NCBI RefSeq assembly: GCF_003386535.1
Contig: NZ_QTTN01000006.1
Span: 62,001 to 126,000, forward strand
DNA length: 64,000 nt
Source: Paenibacillus taihuensis
GTDB taxonomy: Bacteria > Bacillota > Bacilli > Paenibacillales > Paenibacillaceae
Reading direction: 5' to 3'
The notes beneath the pieces were generated by a model. It made no database searches and was not told where the DNA came from. It saw only the letters and a list, made by a program, of their open reading frames with translations. Shown here piece by piece: positions 35,848-45,919 of the stretch. A program made the position numbers and the translations under genes. Numbering within the stretch: the stretch's first letter is position 1; each line of letters opens with the position of its first letter.

Positions 35848-36543
35848 ATGAAGTTCGCGGTACTCGTTTTTCCAGGTTCCAACTGCGATATCGACTGCTA
35901 CAAAGCAGTCGAAGACACAATCGGCCAATCCGTTGACTACGTATGGCACACAGCGACTGACTTGTCCGCTTACGATGCCATTCTCGTTCCCGGCGGCTTC
36001 TCTTACGGCGACTACCTGCGCTGCGGCGCAATCGCTCGTTTTGCCCCTGTAATGAGCGAAGTGGTCAAAGCTGCCGAGCAAGGCAAGTTCATTCTCGGCA
36101 TCTGCAACGGATTCCAAATCTTGACTGAAGCTGGCCTGCTGCCTGGCGCACTTCGCCGCAACAACGGCATGAAGTTCATTTGCGCTCAAACGCAGCTTGA
36201 GGTCGTTAACAATACATCTGCTTTCACTGGCGAATACAACAAAGGTGAAATCATCGATATTCCAATCGCGCACGGCGAAGGCAACTACTACTGTGATGAG
36301 GAAACACTGGCACAGTTGAAGAAGAACAACCAGATCGTGTTCCGTTACGCGGGCGATACGAACCCGAACGGCTCGATCGAGAACATTGCAGGGATCTGCA
36401 ACGAGCGCGGCAACGTCGTTGGCATGATGCCTCACCCGGAGCGCGCCGTAGATGAAATTCTCGGCTCGGCGGACGGCAAACGGATGTTTACATCGATTTT
36501 GAATGCATGGAGGGAACAACATGGCGCAGCAGTTAACGGCTAA
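35848..36543 (+). CDS. purQ: FGAM synthase, glutaminase subunit
   Basis: 231 residues. [45 protein letters not shown] with the nucleophile cysteine, and GMMPHPERA show a class I glutamine amidotransferase of PurQ type. It hands ammonia to PurL. It overlaps the start of purL by 23 bases. Confidence 0.97.
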   Translation: MKFAVLVFPGSNCDIDCYKAVEDTIGQSVDYVWHTATDLSAYDAILVPGGFSYGDYLRCGAIARFAPVMSEVVKAAEQGKFILGICNGFQILTEAGLLPGALRRNNGMKFICAQTQLEVVNNTSAFTGEYNKGEIIDIPIAHGEGNYYCDEETLAQLKKNNQIVFRYAGDTNPNGSIENIAGICNERGNVVGMMPHPERAVDEILGSADGKRMFTSILNAWREQHGAAVNG

Positions 36544-38764
36544 GGAGCCAACAGCAGAACAAATCGCGGATCAGCGTATCTACACGCAGTTCGGCGTGAC
36601 AGATTATGAATATGAGCTCGTTTGCGGTTTTCTAGGCCGTAAGCCGAACTACACGGAGATCGGCGTGTTCAGCGTCATGTGGTCCGAGCATTGTTCCTAT
36701 AAGAATTCGAAGAAGATCCTGAAGAAGTTCCCGATCGATGGACCGAAGGTTCTGATGGGACCGGGCGAAGGCGCGGGTATTGTGGATATCGGCGATAACC
36801 AAGCAGTCGTGTTCAAGATCGAATCGCATAACCATCCATCCGCGGTTGAGCCGTACCAAGGCGCAGCAACAGGGGTTGGCGGCATTATCCGTGACATTTT
36901 TTCGATGGGCGCGCGTCCTGTAGCTCTTCTGAACAGCTTGCGTTTCGGCAACTTGGAAAATGCACGCGTGAAGTATCTGTTCGAGAACGTGGTTAGCGGT
37001 ATCGCTGGTTATGGTAACTGTATCGGTATCCCGACAGTTGCGGGCGAAGTGATGTTCGACGAGAGCTACGAGGGTAATCCGCTCGTTAACGCTATGTGCG
37101 TCGGTCTGATCGATCATGACAAGATCCAACGCGGCGTTGCAAAAGGTGTAGGTAACCCGGTGTTCTACGTTGGTCCAGCAACGGGCCGTGACGGTATCCA
37201 TGGTGCGACATTCGCATCGGTTGAGCTTTCCGAGGAATCCGAAGAGAAGCGTACAGCGGTACAAGTGGGCGATCCGTTCATGGAGAAGCTCGTTATGGAA
37301 GCAACGCTTGAGCTGATCAATGCCGGCATCGTAGTCGGTATTCAAGATATGGGTGCAGCAGGTCTGACTTGCTCCAGCGCAGAGATGGCATCCAAAGCCG
37401 GCAACGGCCTTGAGCTCTACCTCGACGAAGTGCCGCAGCGTGAAGAAGGCATGACGCCTTACGAAATGATGCTGTCCGAGTCGCAGGAACGTATGCTGTT
37501 CGTCGTTGAGCCGCAGCATGAAGCACAGGCGCAAGAGATTTTTGACCGTTGGGGCATTATCTGCGTGAAGGTGGGTAAAGTGACGGACGATGGCCGTCTG
37601 CGCCTGTTCCACAAAGGCGAAGAAGTGGCGAATATGCCGGTGAAAGCGCTCGTTGACGAGTGCCCGATGTATGACAAACCATCCGCCGAGCCAGCGTACT
37701 ACGCGGCTAACGGTGCAATTGATACTACAGCTTATCCAGAAGTAACTGACCTGACTGGCGCGCTTAAGCAAGTGCTGGCTTCTCCGACAGTAGCGAGCAA
37801 AGAGTGGGTCTACAACCAATACGACTACATGGTTCGCACGAGCACAGCTGTTCAACCGGGTTCTGATGCAGCAGTTGTAACGATCCGCGGTACTCGCAAA
37901 GCACTTGCGATGACTACGGACTGCAACGGCCGTTACGTATACCTCGATCCGGAGGTTGGCGGACGTATTGCGGTTGCGGAAGCGGCTCGTAACATCGTTT
38001 GCTCCGGCGCCGAACCGCTTGCGATTACGGACAACCTGAACTTCGGTAACCCGGAGAAGCCGGAAGTGTTCTGGCAAATCGAGAAGGCAGCAGACGGTAT
38101 TTCCGAAGCTTGCCGTACGCTCGATACGCCGGTTATCGGCGGTAACGTCAGCTTGTACAACGAGAATGCCAAAGGCGCGATCTACCCGACGCCGGTTATC
38201 GGTATGGTTGGTCTCGTTCACGACATTGATCATATTACGACTCAAGGCTTCAAAGCTGAGGGCGATGTCATCATCCTCGCAGGCGAAACGAAGCATGAGA
38301 TGGGCGGCAGCGAGCTGCAATACGTGCTGAGCGGCAAGAGCGAAGGACGTCCTCCGCAAATCGACCTGGCAACAGAGAAGATGCTGCTTGACGGCGTGCT
38401 TGGCGCAATTCGCGAAGGTTATGTCGCTTCGGCGCATGACTTGTCCGAGGGCGGCCTTGCAGCAGCGCTTGCGGAATCGGCAATCAGCGGCAAGCTTGGC
38501 GCTGAAGTGAATGTAGAGACAAGCCTGCGCGCGGATGCGGCGCTGTTCAGCGAATCGCAATCCCGTATTCTGCTCTCGGCGAAGCCGGAGCAGGCAGCAG
38601 AGCTGACGAACTACCTAACGGCTCACGGGGTTCCGAATGCCGTTATCGGTAAGGTTGGCGGCAAAGACGTTGTTGCTTCGGTTAACGGCAAACCGGGCAT
38701 CAATGCCAGCATTGCAGAATTGGAACAGGTTTGGAAGGATGCGATTCCATGTCTGATGAAATAA
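36521..38764 (+). CDS. purL: FGAM synthase, PurL subunit (small form)
   Basis: 747 residues, ATG at 36521 after GGAGGG inside the end of pur[39 protein letters not shown] and [16 protein letters not shown] mark the ATP-binding and active-site regions. The length is that of the bacterial PurS/PurQ-dependent type, not the 1300-residue fused type. It converts FGAR to FGAM with ATP and ammonia from PurQ. It overlaps purF by 16 bases. Confidence 0.97.
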   Translation: MAQQLTAKEPTAEQIADQRIYTQFGVTDYEYELVCGFLGRKPNYTEIGVFSVMWSEHCSYKNSKKILKKFPIDGPKVLMGPGEGAGIVDIGDNQAVVFKIESHNHPSAVEPYQGAATGVGGIIRDIFSMGARPVALLNSLRFGNLENARVKYLFENVVSGIAGYGNCIGIPTVAGEVMFDESYEGNPLVNAMCVGLIDHDKIQRGVAKGVGNPVFYVGPATGRDGIHGATFASVELSEESEEKRTAVQVGDPFMEKLVMEATLELINAGIVVGIQDMGAAGLTCSSAEMASKAGNGLELYLDEVPQREEGMTPYEMMLSESQERMLFVVEPQHEAQAQEIFDRWGIICVKVGKVTDDGRLRLFHKGEEVANMPVKALVDECPMYDKPSAEPAYYAANGAIDTTAYPEVTDLTGALKQVLASPTVASKEWVYNQYDYMVRTSTAVQPGSDAAVVTIRGTRKALAMTTDCNGRYVYLDPEVGGRIAVAEAARNIVCSGAEPLAITDNLNFGNPEKPEVFWQIEKAADGISEACRTLDTPVIGGNVSLYNENAKGAIYPTPVIGMVGLVHDIDHITTQGFKAEGDVIILAGETKHEMGGSELQYVLSGKSEGRPPQIDLATEKMLLDGVLGAIREGYVASAHDLSEGGLAAALAESAISGKLGAEVNVETSLRADAALFSESQSRILLSAKPEQAAELTNYLTAHGVPNAVIGKVGGKDVVASVNGKPGINASIAELEQVWKDAIPCLMK

Positions 38765-40227
38765 AACAGCTGCCGAAGCTGTGGACTGGCGATCACTATA
38801 ACGAAGGCATTGGCCGGGACGATATTTTTGATAAATTGCGTGAGGAGTGCGGCGTATTCGGGGTGTTCGGCATCCCGGATGCGTGCTCGCTCGGTTACTA
38901 CGGTCTACACGCGCTGCAGCATCGCGGCGAAGAAAGCTCTGGCATGGCTTCGGTTGAATCCGAAACCGGCAAGTTCTCCTACCACCGCGGCATGGGCCTC
39001 GTGAAGGAAGTGTTCGACCAGAAGACGCTGGACGGTCTCCCAGGCGACCGCGTCATCGGTCACGTTCGTTACTCTACTGCAGGCGAGAGCAAGCTGGCGA
39101 ATGCGCAGCCGCTCATCTTCAAGTATCGCGACGGCGATCTTGCCGTAGCGACGAACGGTAATATCGTGAACGCGCCATCGATCCGTGAAGAACTCGAACG
39201 TTCAGGCTCAATCTTCCAAACGTCAAGCGACACGGAAGTTATCGCGCATTTGATCGCTCGATCGAGCAAGGATTTTGTCAGTGCGGCAAAGGATGCGCTG
39301 CAGCGGCTTATTGGCGGCTTCGCTTTCCTTCTGATGACCAACGACAAGCTTGTCGTCGCGTCGGATCCGAATGGCTTGCGCCCGCTCGTAATGGGCAAGC
39401 TGGCTGGCGGATATGTGTTTGCATCGGAAACTTGCGCGCTTGAAACATGCGGCGCGGAGTACGTACGCGATGTGCAGCCTGGCGAGATGCTGGTGCTCGA
39501 TCGTGACGGACTCCGTGAAGATCGCTTCGATCAGCTGGAGCGCCGCGCGACTTGCGCGATGGAATATATTTATTTTGCCCGCCCGGACAGCGACATCAAC
39601 GGCATCAACCTGCACTCGGCTCGCAAAAGAATGGGTCAGCGCCTGGCGCTCGAAGCATTCATCGATGCGGACGTTGTAACTGGCGTGCCGGATTCGTCGA
39701 TTTCGGCGGCAATCGGTTACGCGGAGCAGACGGGTATCCCGTACGAGCTCGGCTTGATCAAGAACAAGTACACCGGCCGTACCTTCATTCAGCCTTCGCA
39801 AGAGCTTCGCGAGAAGGGCGTGAAGATGAAGCTGTCCGCCGTGCGCAAAGTCGTCGAGGGCAAGCGCGTCGTCATGATCGATGACTCGATCGTGCGCGGT
39901 ACGACAAGCCTTCGCATCGTGAACCTGCTTCGCGAAGCGGGCGCGACTGAAGTGCATGTGTGCATCACGTCGCCTCCGTTCAAGAACCCTTGCTACTACG
40001 GCATCGATACGCCGGACCGCAAGGAACTGATCGCTTCGCAGAAGTCGGTCGAGGAGATTCGCGCGGCAATCAATGCGGATTCGCTGCATTTCTTGAGCCA
40101 CGATGGTTTCATTGAAGCGGTAGGCGGCAATGACGGCGAGTACAACCGCGGCATGTGCCTGGCTTGCTTCGATAATGATTATCCGACGCCGGTTGATCCG
40201 ACTTCGGAGAAGAGCTGCAGCTGCTAG
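38749..40227 (+). CDS. purF: amidophosphoribosyltransferase
   Basis: 492 residues. The glutaminase domain begins [10 protein letters not shown], whose cysteine (about C34) becomes the N-terminal nucleophile after removal of a propeptide. The propeptide of about 33 residues is longer than the 11 of B. subtilis. The phosphoribosyltransferase signature is [14 protein letters not shown]. Cysteines near the end ([15 protein letters not shown]) fit the 4Fe-4S cluster of the Bacillus-type enzyme. It performs the first committed step, PRPP to phosphoribosylamine. Confidence 0.97.
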   Translation: MSDEIKQLPKLWTGDHYNEGIGRDDIFDKLREECGVFGVFGIPDACSLGYYGLHALQHRGEESSGMASVESETGKFSYHRGMGLVKEVFDQKTLDGLPGDRVIGHVRYSTAGESKLANAQPLIFKYRDGDLAVATNGNIVNAPSIREELERSGSIFQTSSDTEVIAHLIARSSKDFVSAAKDALQRLIGGFAFLLMTNDKLVVASDPNGLRPLVMGKLAGGYVFASETCALETCGAEYVRDVQPGEMLVLDRDGLREDRFDQLERRATCAMEYIYFARPDSDINGINLHSARKRMGQRLALEAFIDADVVTGVPDSSISAAIGYAEQTGIPYELGLIKNKYTGRTFIQPSQELREKGVKMKLSAVRKVVEGKRVVMIDDSIVRGTTSLRIVNLLREAGATEVHVCITSPPFKNPCYYGIDTPDRKELIASQKSVEEIRAAINADSLHFLSHDGFIEAVGGNDGEYNRGMCLACFDNDYPTPVDPTSEKSCSC

Positions 40228-40229
40228 TT

Positions 40230-40387
40230 AGGTGAGTGCGTATGGCCTGCGGCTGATATGAGTTTCCAATCGCTGTTGTACCTAGAATTTCCTTGAACAA
40301 TAAGTGATTAGAGGTAGAAATTCCTGTACAAAGGCGACCGCTGACGCTTTTCCAACTTCATATCAGCCTTCGTCCTCCTCCTCACCT
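40230..40387 (+). ncRNA. structured intra-operon element, copy 2 (purF-purM gap)
   Basis: The core at about 40271-40336 is nearly the same as copy 1: CGCTGTTGTACC, AATAAGTGATTAGAGGTA and GTACAAAGGCGA. A change in the left arm (GAATTCC to GAATTTC) is matched by a change in the right arm (GGAATTC to GAAATTC), so pairing is kept. Around it are stems not seen in copy 1: GGCTGATATGA (40251-40261) with TCATATCAGCC (40358-40368), and AGGTGAG (40230-40236) with CTCACCT (40381-40387). No T-run follows, so it is not a terminator. Confidence 0.55.
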
Positions 40388-40496
40388 CGGGGTATAAGAA
40401 CAGATTATTCAACCGTCGTTTACCCGACTGGTTGGCATATAAAGTGATAAGGCAAAGGACGAAACCTTTGCAAAAAACCATTAAGGAGTGACTATC

Positions 40497-41540
40497 GTGT
40501 CAGAAGCTTATAAACAAGCCGGCGTCGATATTGCGGCGGGTAATGAAGCAGTCGAACGGATGAAGAAGCACGTGAAGAAGACGTTCCGTCCGGAAGTGCT
40601 GACGGATCTTGGCGGTTTCGGCGCGCTGTTCGGTCTGAACAAAGACAAGTATGAGGAGCCGGTGCTTGTTTCGGGTACTGACGGTGTAGGCACGAAGCTG
40701 AAGATCGCTTTCGCGATGGATAAGCATGACACGATCGGTATCGACGCCGTTGCGATGTGCGTGAACGATATCGTGGTACAAGGCGCGGAGCCGCTCTTCT
40801 TCCTCGACTACCTCGCTTGCGCAAAGGTAGAGCCGGAGAAGATCGAAGCGATCATCAAAGGCATTTCCGACGGCTGCGTGCAGTCCGGCTGCGCATTGAT
40901 CGGCGGCGAAACGGCTGAAATGCCGGGCATGTACCAAGGCGACGAGTATGATATTGCTGGTTTCACGGTCGGCATCGTAGATAAGAAGAAAATCATCGAC
41001 GGCAAGAGCATCCAGCCGGGCGACGTGGTGCTTGGCCTCGCATCGAGCGGCATTCACAGCAACGGCTTCTCGCTCGTTCGCCGTTTGCTGCTTGATCAAG
41101 CTGGCTATAGCTTGAACGATTCGCTTCCTGAGCTGGAAGGCAAGAAGCTTGGCGATGTCGTCATCGAACCGACTCGCATCTATGTGAAATCGGTGCTGGA
41201 GCTGATCAACCGCGTAACGGTGAAAGGCATGGCGCACATCACAGGCGGCGGCTTCATCGAGAACATTCCGCGCGTGCTGCCGGAAGGCGTGAACGTGGAC
41301 ATCGAGATGGGCTCATGGCCGATCCAACCTATCTTCAAGCTGATGCAGGCTCAAGGCAGCATCTCCGACCGTGACATGTTCACAACGTTCAACATGGGCG
41401 TTGGCATGGTCGTCGTCGTTGGCGCTGAACAAGCTGAGGAAGCGCTTCGCGCGGCTCAAGAGCTTGGCGAAGATGCGTATATCATCGGCAAAGTGACTTC
41501 GGGCAACAAGATCGTCACGTTCGGAGGCGCCGAGCTGTAA
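40497..41540 (+). CDS. purM: phosphoribosylformylglycinamidine cyclo-ligase (AIR synthase)
   Basis: 347 residues. The GTG at 40497 is 8 bases after AAGGAG; the GTG at 40488 overlaps that site. [46 protein letters not shown] and [16 protein letters not shown] are the PurM hallmarks. It closes the imidazole ring to AIR. Its stop overlaps purN by one base (TAATG). Confidence 0.97.
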   Translation: MSEAYKQAGVDIAAGNEAVERMKKHVKKTFRPEVLTDLGGFGALFGLNKDKYEEPVLVSGTDGVGTKLKIAFAMDKHDTIGIDAVAMCVNDIVVQGAEPLFFLDYLACAKVEPEKIEAIIKGISDGCVQSGCALIGGETAEMPGMYQGDEYDIAGFTVGIVDKKKIIDGKSIQPGDVVLGLASSGIHSNGFSLVRRLLLDQAGYSLNDSLPELEGKKLGDVVIEPTRIYVKSVLELINRVTVKGMAHITGGGFIENIPRVLPEGVNVDIEMGSWPIQPIFKLMQAQGSISDRDMFTTFNMGVGMVVVVGAEQAEEALRAAQELGEDAYIIGKVTSGNKIVTFGGAEL

Positions 41541-42169
41541 TGACGGACGGGAACTCGCGGCTGCGCATCGCCGTATTTGCATCCGGCAACGGGGGCAATT
41601 TTCAGGCGCTTGCCGAAGCAGTCCGCGAGGAAGCGTTCCCCGCAGAGATCGCGCTGCTCGTATGCGACAAGCCGGCGGCGAAGGTCGTGCAGCGCGCTGA
41701 GGCGCTGGACGTCAAGGCATATCTTTTCGACCCGAAGTCGTATGCTTCCCGCGAAGCTTGCGAAGAAGAGATTGTCGGCCTCCTGCGACGGGAAGGCATT
41801 GATCTGATCGTGCTTGCCGGGTACATGCGGATCATTACCGACGTGCTCGTGAAGCCCTACTATGGGCGCATCATTAACGTGCACCCGGCGCTTCTGCCTG
41901 CTTTTCCGGGTGTGCGAGGCGTTCGTCAGGCGCTGGAATACGGCGTCAAGGTGACGGGTGTAACCGTCCACTTCGTGGATGGCGGCATGGACACGGGGCC
42001 GATCATGATGCAGCAGGCGGTCGAAGTCCAAGACGACGATACGGAAGAAACGCTCGGCGAGCGAATCCATGCGGTGGAGCACGAGCTGCTGCCGCTGGCG
42101 GTCCGCTCAATTGCTGAAGGACGCGTCGCGCTGGACGGACGCAAGGTTACGGTAAGAAGCGGCGGCTAG
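41540..42169 (+). CDS. purN: phosphoribosylglycinamide formyltransferase
   Basis: 209 residues. IAVFASGNGGNFQAL, LAGYMRIITDVLVKPY, NVHPALLPAFPG and VHFVDGGMDTGPI contain the Asn-His-Asp catalytic set. It adds a formyl group from 10-formyltetrahydrofolate to GAR. It is coupled to purM. Confidence 0.96.
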   Translation: MTDGNSRLRIAVFASGNGGNFQALAEAVREEAFPAEIALLVCDKPAAKVVQRAEALDVKAYLFDPKSYASREACEEEIVGLLRREGIDLIVLAGYMRIITDVLVKPYYGRIINVHPALLPAFPGVRGVRQALEYGVKVTGVTVHFVDGGMDTGPIMMQQAVEVQDDDTEETLGERIHAVEHELLPLAVRSIAEGRVALDGRKVTVRSGG

Positions 42170-42213
42170 TTCCGCGCGAAGACGGGATACGAGAAAGGAC
42201 GAAGAACGAATTT

Positions 42214-43395
42214 ATGAGCGATATTAAAGAAATTGCTTTGCGATACGGGATGAACCCTCACCAGAAGGAAGCGAAAATCTACTCCGCAGACGGCAAGGCG
42301 CTTCCGCTTACTGTCGTTAACGGCGACCCTGGCTTCATCAATCTGCTTGACGCATTGAACGCGTACCAGCTTGTGCGCGAGCTGCGCCAAGCAACAGGAC
42401 TTCCTGCGGCGGCTTCGTTCAAGCACGTAAGCCCAGCGGGCGTTGCGGTATACGCGCCGATGTCGGCAGAACTGGCAAAGGCTTACTTTGTTGACGGCAT
42501 GGAGCTGTCGGAGCTGGCAACGGCATACGCACGTGCCCGCGGCGCGGACCGTATGTCTTCGTTCGGCGACGCTGCCGCGCTCAGCGACATCGTTGACGCA
42601 TCGACGGCGCAGCTGCTCAAGCGTGAAGTGTCTGACCTTGTCGTAGCGCCAGGCTATACGCCGGAAGCGCTCGACATTCTGAAGCAGAAGAAGGGCGGCA
42701 AGTACCTGATTCTCCAGATCGATCCCGACTATGTGGCGGATCCAGTCGAAACGCGCACGCTGTTCGGTATGAAAATGCAGCAAGAACGTAACAGCGCCGT
42801 TCCGGATGCTTCGGTATTCGATAAAGTCGTTACGGCGAACAAAGAGTTGACGGAGGGCGCGAAGCGCGACATGCTCGTTGCGCTTGTTACGCTGAAATAT
42901 ACGCAATCCAACTCGATCTGCTATACGCTGGACGGTCAAACGATCGGCATCGGCGCGGGTCAGCAATCGCGTATTCACTGTACGCGTCTTGCAGGCGACA
43001 AGGCGGATCGCTGGTATCTTCGCCAGCACCCGGCTGCGCTGAACATGAAGTTCCGCGAAGGCGTGTCGCGCGCGGAGCAGAACAACGCGATCGACCTGTG
43101 GCTCGAAGACGAAGTAACGCCGGTTGAACAAGCAGCTTGGGAGCGTTGCTTCGAAAAAGTGCCCGCGCGTCTCACTCGCGAGCAGAAGCGTGAATGGTTG
43201 AACGGTCTGCAAGGCGTTTCTTACGGTTCCGATGCGTTCCTGCCATTCCGCGACAATCTCGACCGGGCAAGCCGCAGCGGCGTGAAATACGTCATTCAAG
43301 CAGGCAGCTCGCTTCGCGACGAAGAGGTCGTGCAAGCGGCGAACGATTACGGCATGGTCATGGTATACTCGGGCGTACGCCTGTTTCATCACTGA
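42214..43395 (+). CDS. purH: AICAR formyltransferase, single-domain PurH lacking IMP cyclohydrolase
   Basis: 393 residues, against about 512 for the usual bifunctional PurH of Bacillales. The sequence starts directly in the formyltransferase half (EIALRYGMNPHQKEAKIY) and contains the catalytic SFKHVSPAGVAVY (Lys-His) and RMSSFGDAAALSDIV. The N-terminal MGS-like cyclohydrolase domain is missing and there is no room for it in the 44 bases before the start. It transfers the formyl group from folate to AICAR to give FAICAR. Ring closure to IMP must be done by another protein, most likely the next gene product. Confidence 0.9.
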   Translation: MSDIKEIALRYGMNPHQKEAKIYSADGKALPLTVVNGDPGFINLLDALNAYQLVRELRQATGLPAAASFKHVSPAGVAVYAPMSAELAKAYFVDGMELSELATAYARARGADRMSSFGDAAALSDIVDASTAQLLKREVSDLVVAPGYTPEALDILKQKKGGKYLILQIDPDYVADPVETRTLFGMKMQQERNSAVPDASVFDKVVTANKELTEGAKRDMLVALVTLKYTQSNSICYTLDGQTIGIGAGQQSRIHCTRLAGDKADRWYLRQHPAALNMKFREGVSRAEQNNAIDLWLEDEVTPVEQAAWERCFEKVPARLTREQKREWLNGLQGVSYGSDAFLPFRDNLDRASRSGVKYVIQAGSSLRDEEVVQAANDYGMVMVYSGVRLFHH

Positions 43396-43416
43396 TAGGA
43401 GTAGGAGGCGACGAGG

Positions 43417-44175
43417 ATGTCCACGAACACAACGACAAAATGGAAGACGCTCGCGGATGCAACCGTACAGCGTTTGCAAGAGAACAGCTATCCAGGGCGC
43501 GGTATCATCATCGGCTTGACGCCGGACGCGACGCGCTTCGTGCAAGTCTATTGGATCATGGGACGCAGCGAGAACAGCCGCAACCGTGTATTCATTCCGG
43601 AGAAGAACGGCTTCCTTCGTACGGAAGCTCGCGATCCAGCGAAGCTGACTGATCCATCGCTGATCATCTATTATCCGCTTCGCCATGAAGGCGGCGCGCA
43701 TATTGTTACGAACGGCGACCAGACCGATACGATCTGGGAAGCGATCAAAGCAGGCGGTACGTTCGAAGGTGCGCTCGCAACACGCACGTACGAGCCGGAT
43801 CCACCGAACTTTACGCCGCGTATCTCGGGTATCGTTGATCTGAACGATGCAAAGAACGCATACAAGCTGTCGATTCTGAAATCGAACGAGAACGACGAAT
43901 CGCAGACGAAGCGTCAATATTTCCACTATGAGCAAGCGATTCCGGGTTACGGACACTTCATCTCCACGTATGTGGGCGATGGCAATCCGCTGCCTTCGTT
44001 CGCCGGCGAGCCGCAAATGGCGCCGTTGTTCGACGATGAAGAGAAGACGGCACGCTTCTACTGGGACATGCTTGATGCGGACAACAAAATCTCGCTGCTC
44101 GTGAAGTCGATCCGCATTAGCGACGGAGAGTCGACGCTGACGGTCGTGAACCGTTCGGCCGAAGGAGGCGCGTAA
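43417..44175 (+). CDS. purO: PurO-like (archaeal-type) IMP cyclohydrolase
   Basis: 252 residues, start after TAGGAGTAGGAGG. LQENSYPGRGIIIGLTPDAT is the PurO-family opening, and YPLRHEGGAHIVTNGDQTD and PRISGIVDLNDAKNAYKL are compatible with the NTN-hydrolase fold of archaeal IMP cyclohydrolase (COG3363). It lies exactly between a formyltransferase-only purH and purD, and supplies the activity missing from that PurH: FAICAR to IMP. The family call is from memory of motifs and needs a profile search; the pathway argument is strong. Confidence 0.78.
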   Translation: MSTNTTTKWKTLADATVQRLQENSYPGRGIIIGLTPDATRFVQVYWIMGRSENSRNRVFIPEKNGFLRTEARDPAKLTDPSLIIYYPLRHEGGAHIVTNGDQTDTIWEAIKAGGTFEGALATRTYEPDPPNFTPRISGIVDLNDAKNAYKLSILKSNENDESQTKRQYFHYEQAIPGYGHFISTYVGDGNPLPSFAGEPQMAPLFDDEEKTARFYWDMLDADNKISLLVKSIRISDGESTLTVVNRSAEGGA

Positions 44176-44178
44176 ACG

Positions 44179-45444
44179 ATGCGTATTCTCGTTATCGGCA
44201 GCGGCGGTCGTGAGCATGCGATCGTATGGGCGCTGAACAAGAGCGATAAAGTAAGCAAAATCTTCTGTGCGCCTGGCAACGCCGGCATTGCAGAGCTGGC
44301 GGAATGCGCGCCGATTCCGGTTAACCGGTTCGACGACCTGATCCAGTTCTCATGCGACAACGAGATCGACCTCGTTGTCGTCGGCCCGGATGATCCGCTT
44401 GCGGACGGCATCGTCGATGCGTTCGAAGAGCGCAACGTTCCGATCTACGGACCGCGGAAGAATGCGGCAGAGATTGAAGGCAGCAAGATTTTCATGAAAA
44501 ATCTGCTGAAGAAATACAACGTTCCGACTGCGAAGTACGAGACGTTCACCGATTATGAGACGGCACTGACTTACTTGCGTCAGCAAGAAATTCCTGTCGT
44601 TGTCAAAGCGGACGGACTCGCGGCAGGCAAAGGCGTTACCGTCGCTTTCTCGATGGAGGAAGCGGAGGAAGCGCTGCAAGGGATGATGGTCGGCAAAGTG
44701 TTCGGCGAATCCGGCGGACGCGTCGTCATCGAAGAGTTCCTCGAGGGACAAGAGATGTCGATTCTCGCATTCGTCGATGGCGAGACGGTTCGCGCGATGG
44801 TGCCTGCTCAAGACCATAAGCAAGTCTTCGACAATGACAAAGGCCCGAACACAGGCGGCATGGGTACATACTCCCCGCTGCCGCATATCGATCCGGCGCT
44901 TGTCGAAGATGCGATCGAGAACATCATCAAGCCGACGGCGCGTGCGATGGTCAGCGAAGGCCGTCCGTTCCGCGGCGTTCTCTTCGCAGGTCTGATGATG
45001 ACGAAATCTGGAGTCAAGACGATCGAGTTCAACGCGCGCATGGGCGATCCGGAGACGCAAGTCGTGCTCCCGCGCCTGAAGACCGATCTGCTCGATATTA
45101 TTCTCGCTTCGATGAACGGAAGACTCGATCAGCTTCAGATCGAGTGGAGCGACGAAGCAGCGGTGTGCGTCATCGCCGCATCGGAAGGCTATCCGGCACC
45201 GTATCCGAAAGGCCGCGTCATCACTGGCCTGGAAGCTGCTCGGGCGCAAGGCGCGCTCGTGTTCCACGCGGGCACTGCGCTTGCGGACGGCAATATCGTC
45301 ACGAACGGCGGACGTGTGCTCGGCATCGTCGGCCGCGGCCGCGATATTGCGGAAGCGCGCGCGAAGGCGTACGAGGCCGTGAGCGCGATTCATTTTGAAG
45401 GTATGCACAGCCGTACCGATATCGCTGCGAAAGCATTGCGATAA
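44179..45444 (+). CDS. purD: phosphoribosylamine-glycine ligase
   Basis: 421 residues, 3 bases after the PurO-like gene, with GAAGGAGG inside the latter. MRILVIGSGGREHAIVWAL, VVVKADGLAAGKGVTVAFS, GPNTGGMGTYSP and IEFNARMGDPETQVVLPRL are ATP-grasp GAR synthetase motifs. It joins glycine to phosphoribosylamine. It is the last gene of the operon. Confidence 0.97.
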   Translation: MRILVIGSGGREHAIVWALNKSDKVSKIFCAPGNAGIAELAECAPIPVNRFDDLIQFSCDNEIDLVVVGPDDPLADGIVDAFEERNVPIYGPRKNAAEIEGSKIFMKNLLKKYNVPTAKYETFTDYETALTYLRQQEIPVVVKADGLAAGKGVTVAFSMEEAEEALQGMMVGKVFGESGGRVVIEEFLEGQEMSILAFVDGETVRAMVPAQDHKQVFDNDKGPNTGGMGTYSPLPHIDPALVEDAIENIIKPTARAMVSEGRPFRGVLFAGLMMTKSGVKTIEFNARMGDPETQVVLPRLKTDLLDIILASMNGRLDQLQIEWSDEAAVCVIAASEGYPAPYPKGRVITGLEAARAQGALVFHAGTALADGNIVTNGGRVLGIVGRGRDIAEARAKAYEAVSAIHFEGMHSRTDIAAKALR

Positions 45445-45485
45445 ACGAGTTATTGGCAGGAAGCCGTTTTCTCGGAGCTCTGTAG

Positions 45486-45672
45486 CTATATTGGAAAAAT
45501 CCATTATAAAACAGGCTAAAAGCAGAAAATAACAGCCTATATTGGAAATATCCACTCATTTTGCGTCGATGGCCGTTATTTCGGCTATTTCGCCGAAAAT
45601 GAATGGAATAATCCAATATAGCCAAGTGAAATCGCTGATTTCAGCACAAATGAGTGGATTTATCCACTATAG
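45486..45672. repeat. array D2: four palindromes spaced 51, 64 and 51 bp
   Basis: The units begin at 45486, 45537, 45601 and 45652, with CTATATTGGAAAAATCCA-type sequence; the last is a full palindrome around GTGGATTTATCCAC. The spacer after unit 3 (GCCAAGTGAAATCGCTGATT) matches that of D1. It lies between purD and the operon terminators. Confidence 0.9.
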
Positions 45673-45680
45673 CAAACCGA

Positions 45681-45750
45681 ACCCCTCGTTCCTGTTAAAC
45701 GAGGGGTCTCTATTGAAGACCGCAGCCCAATCTGGCTGCGGTCTTTTTGC
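45681..45750 (+). terminator. two successive hairpins, second a strong terminator, ending the pur operon
   Basis: ACCCCTCGTT (45681-45690) pairs with AACGAGGGGT (45698-45707). Then AAGACCGCAGCC pairs with GGCTGCGGTCTT (45717-45744), followed by TTT. Confidence 0.88.
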
Positions 45751-45919
45751 GTTGCCTCACTCGCCTCGCTGTCTCGCTGCCTTGCCGGGCAACCTGCATC
45801 GTGGCTAGCATTTCCAGCTTTTATGTTACCTCTTTGTAACTACATCACCCCCTCAACTCTATTAAGATAAGGTATAGTAGGGTCATAGATTCTTTTCTTT
45901 GAATGGCGAGGGGATTAAA

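Noticed and set aside
42166-44217. Very long minus-strand open frames opposite pur genes (for example 42166-44217, 36632-38560)
   Set aside because: They mirror the codon bias of the real plus-strand genes, contain no known domain, and lack ribosome sites.
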